Below, in pieces: positions 62,833 through 64,000 of a stretch of 64,000 bases of DNA; the first letter of the stretch is position 1, and each line of letters begins with the position of its first letter. The stretch is from Paracoccus shandongensis (GTDB lineage Bacteria > Pseudomonadota > Alphaproteobacteria > Rhodobacterales > Rhodobacteraceae): the NCBI RefSeq assembly GCF_017315735.1, contig NZ_JAFLRK010000010.1:35854-99853 (forward strand), given 5' to 3'. Made by a program: the position numbers and the translations under genes. The notes under the pieces were generated by a model. That model did not search any database and was not told the origin of the DNA. It saw nothing but the letters and a program-made list of their open reading frames with translations.

Positions 62833-64000
62833 ATGACCGACGATCCGCGCCCCGATCCCGAACGCTTCCTGGCCGAGGCCAAGGCCGAGGCCGGCGGCGG
62901 CGCGACAGGGCGCGGACGGCTGAAGATTTTCCTGGGCGCGGCGCCCGGCGTGGGCAAGACCTATGCCATGCTGGAGGAAGCCGCCGCCCGCGCCCGCGCC
63001 GGGACCGATGTGGTGGTGGCCCTGGCCGAAACCCACGGGCGCAAGGAAACGGCGGCGCTGCTGGCGCAGCTTGACCAGATCCCCCGCCGCGTCATCGCCT
63101 ATCGCGGCCGCCAGCTGGCCGAGATGGACCTGGACGCCCTGCTGGCCCGCCGCCCGCGCCTGGCGCTGATCGACGAGCTGGCCCATACCAACATTCCCGG
63201 CGCCCGCCACCCCAAACGCTGGCAGGACGTGGGCGAGGTGCTGGCGGCGGGCATCGACGTGTTCACCACGCTGAACATCCAGCATATCGAAAGCCTCAAC
63301 GACATCGTGGCCCGCATCACCGGCGTGCGGGTGCAGGAAACCGTGCCCGACACGGTCTTGCAGATGGCCGACGAGATCAAGCTGATCGACCTGCCGCCCG
63401 ACGACCTGATCGGGCGGATGCGCGAAGGCAAGGTCTACATGCCCGCCGAGGCCGGGCGCGCGCTTGGCAACTTCTTTTCGCGGCCCAACCTGACGGCCCT
63501 GCGTGAACTGGCGCTGCGCACGGCGGCCAGCCGGGTTGACGCCGAGATGCTGGCCCTTGCCCGGGGCAGCGGCCGGGCGGCATCGCAGGACCGGCTGATG
63601 GTCTGCCTGGACGATCCCGGCGCGGCCAAGGGGCTGGTGCGCGCGGGCCGCCGCATGACCGACCGCGCCCGCATCCCCTGGGTGGTGGCCACGGTGGTGA
63701 CCCCCGCGGTCGAGGCGCGCGGCCCGGCGGCGGCCGCCGCCATGACCGACGCGCTGCAGCTGGCCGAACGTCTGGGCGCCGACACCCGCATCCTGCGGGC
63801 CGAGGATGACGTGGCCGGCGCCTTCCTGGACGCCGCGCGGCAATTGAACGTCACGCGGCTGATCCTGGGCCGGGGCGCGCAGGGCGGCTGGCGGGCGCGG
63901 CTGGCGGCGCTGGTCCGCCCCACGCCCACCCAGCGGCTGCTGTCCCGCGCCCGGGGGTTCGAGGTCACGCTGCTGGACCCCGCCGCCACCGGCACGGCCC
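62833..64000 (+). CDS. kdpD: Sensor kinase KdpD (partial, 3' end beyond right edge)
   Basis: The first 389 residues of KdpD are present. The N-terminal KdpD domain shows Walker A GAAPGVGKTYAML, Walker B-like LALIDELAHTNIPGARHPKR and TTLNIQHIESLNDIVARITG. A universal-stress-protein-like domain follows (about 250-385) with LMVCLDDPG and LILGRGAQGG. The transmembrane and kinase parts lie outside the window. KdpD with KdpE induces kdpFABC under K+ limitation. It starts nine bases after kdpC. Confidence 0.95.
   Translation, partial: MTDDPRPDPERFLAEAKAEAGGGATGRGRLKIFLGAAPGVGKTYAMLEEAAARARAGTDVVVALAETHGRKETAALLAQLDQIPRRVIAYRGRQLAEMDLDALLARRPRLALIDELAHTNIPGARHPKRWQDVGEVLAAGIDVFTTLNIQHIESLNDIVARITGVRVQETVPDTVLQMADEIKLIDLPPDDLIGRMREGKVYMPAEAGRALGNFFSRPNLTALRELALRTAASRVDAEMLALARGSGRAASQDRLMVCLDDPGAAKGLVRAGRRMTDRARIPWVVATVVTPAVEARGPAAAAAMTDALQLAERLGADTRILRAEDDVAGAFLDAARQLNVTRLILGRGAQGGWRARLAALVRPTPTQRLLSRARGFEVTLLDPAATGTA

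Overview
The window is GC-rich and codon-biased in the manner of a Rhodobacterales alphaproteobacterium, and gene content (RpiR/MlrC/RidA cluster, TRAP and Pot-type transporters, dimethylglycine-dehydrogenase-like demethylase next to purU, kdp with a tiny extra frame) suggests Paracoccus or a close relative. That placement is inference; no rRNA, tRNA, CRISPR array, phage or replication origin was seen. It reads as an accessory, transporter-rich stretch of chromosome, chromid or megaplasmid with many rearrangement scars.

Layout. 1-4.2 kb: a translationally coupled MFS / quinone-oxidoreductase / FAD-monooxygenase operon opposite a MarR regulator, with two inverted-repeat operators between. 4.2-13.7 kb: RpiR regulator, a D-threonine aldolase/D-serine dehydratase family enzyme, an M81 (MlrC) peptidase, a dipeptide-type ABC importer whose binding-protein gene carries an in-frame TAG, and RidA. 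14-16.6 kb: a LuxR regulator fused to an alpha/beta-hydrolase domain lacking its catalytic Ser and His, and a DUF421 protein. 16.7-21 kb: TRAP permeases with a truncated binding protein, a MobA-like gene, an XdhC fragment, a ParDE toxin-antitoxin pair and LysR scraps. 21-28.5 kb: a polyamine-type ABC importer with an SDR and a serine hydrolase-META fusion, opposite a LuxR regulator.

28.5-36.4 kb: a copper-handling island (truncated MerR, cytochrome c, DUF305-YVTN fusion, YHS/CPC copper ATPase, DUF305 protein, 16-cysteine four-helix-bundle protein and two small secreted CC-x3-C proteins) bounded by transposase debris. 36.5-45.6 kb: an amide/nitrile utilisation locus: amidase, AmiC-like sensor, AmiR-like ANTAR regulator, nitrilase-family hydrolase, and a branched-chain-type ABC importer with a LivM-LivG fusion. 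Between amiR and the nitrilase gene lie two tandem hexaloop hairpins followed by a strong intrinsic terminator, the expected target of ANTAR antitermination. 45.7-46.6 kb: a defective IS5-family element; then a CHASE-HWE sensor kinase.

48.3-52.2 kb: decayed genes: a FAD/NAD(P)-binding pseudogene, an SDR fragment, a frameshifted acyl-CoA dehydrogenase, an APH-like kinase (together a split ACAD10/11-like set), and fragments of an IS110 transposase, an MBL hydrolase and an aldehyde dehydrogenase. 52.2-57.9 kb: purU, a demethylating flavoenzyme with a GCV_T domain, a DeoR regulator and an orphan aminoethylphosphonate-type binding protein. 58.3-64 kb: a 28-codon membrane-peptide frame then kdpFABC and the start of kdpD, which runs off the right edge.
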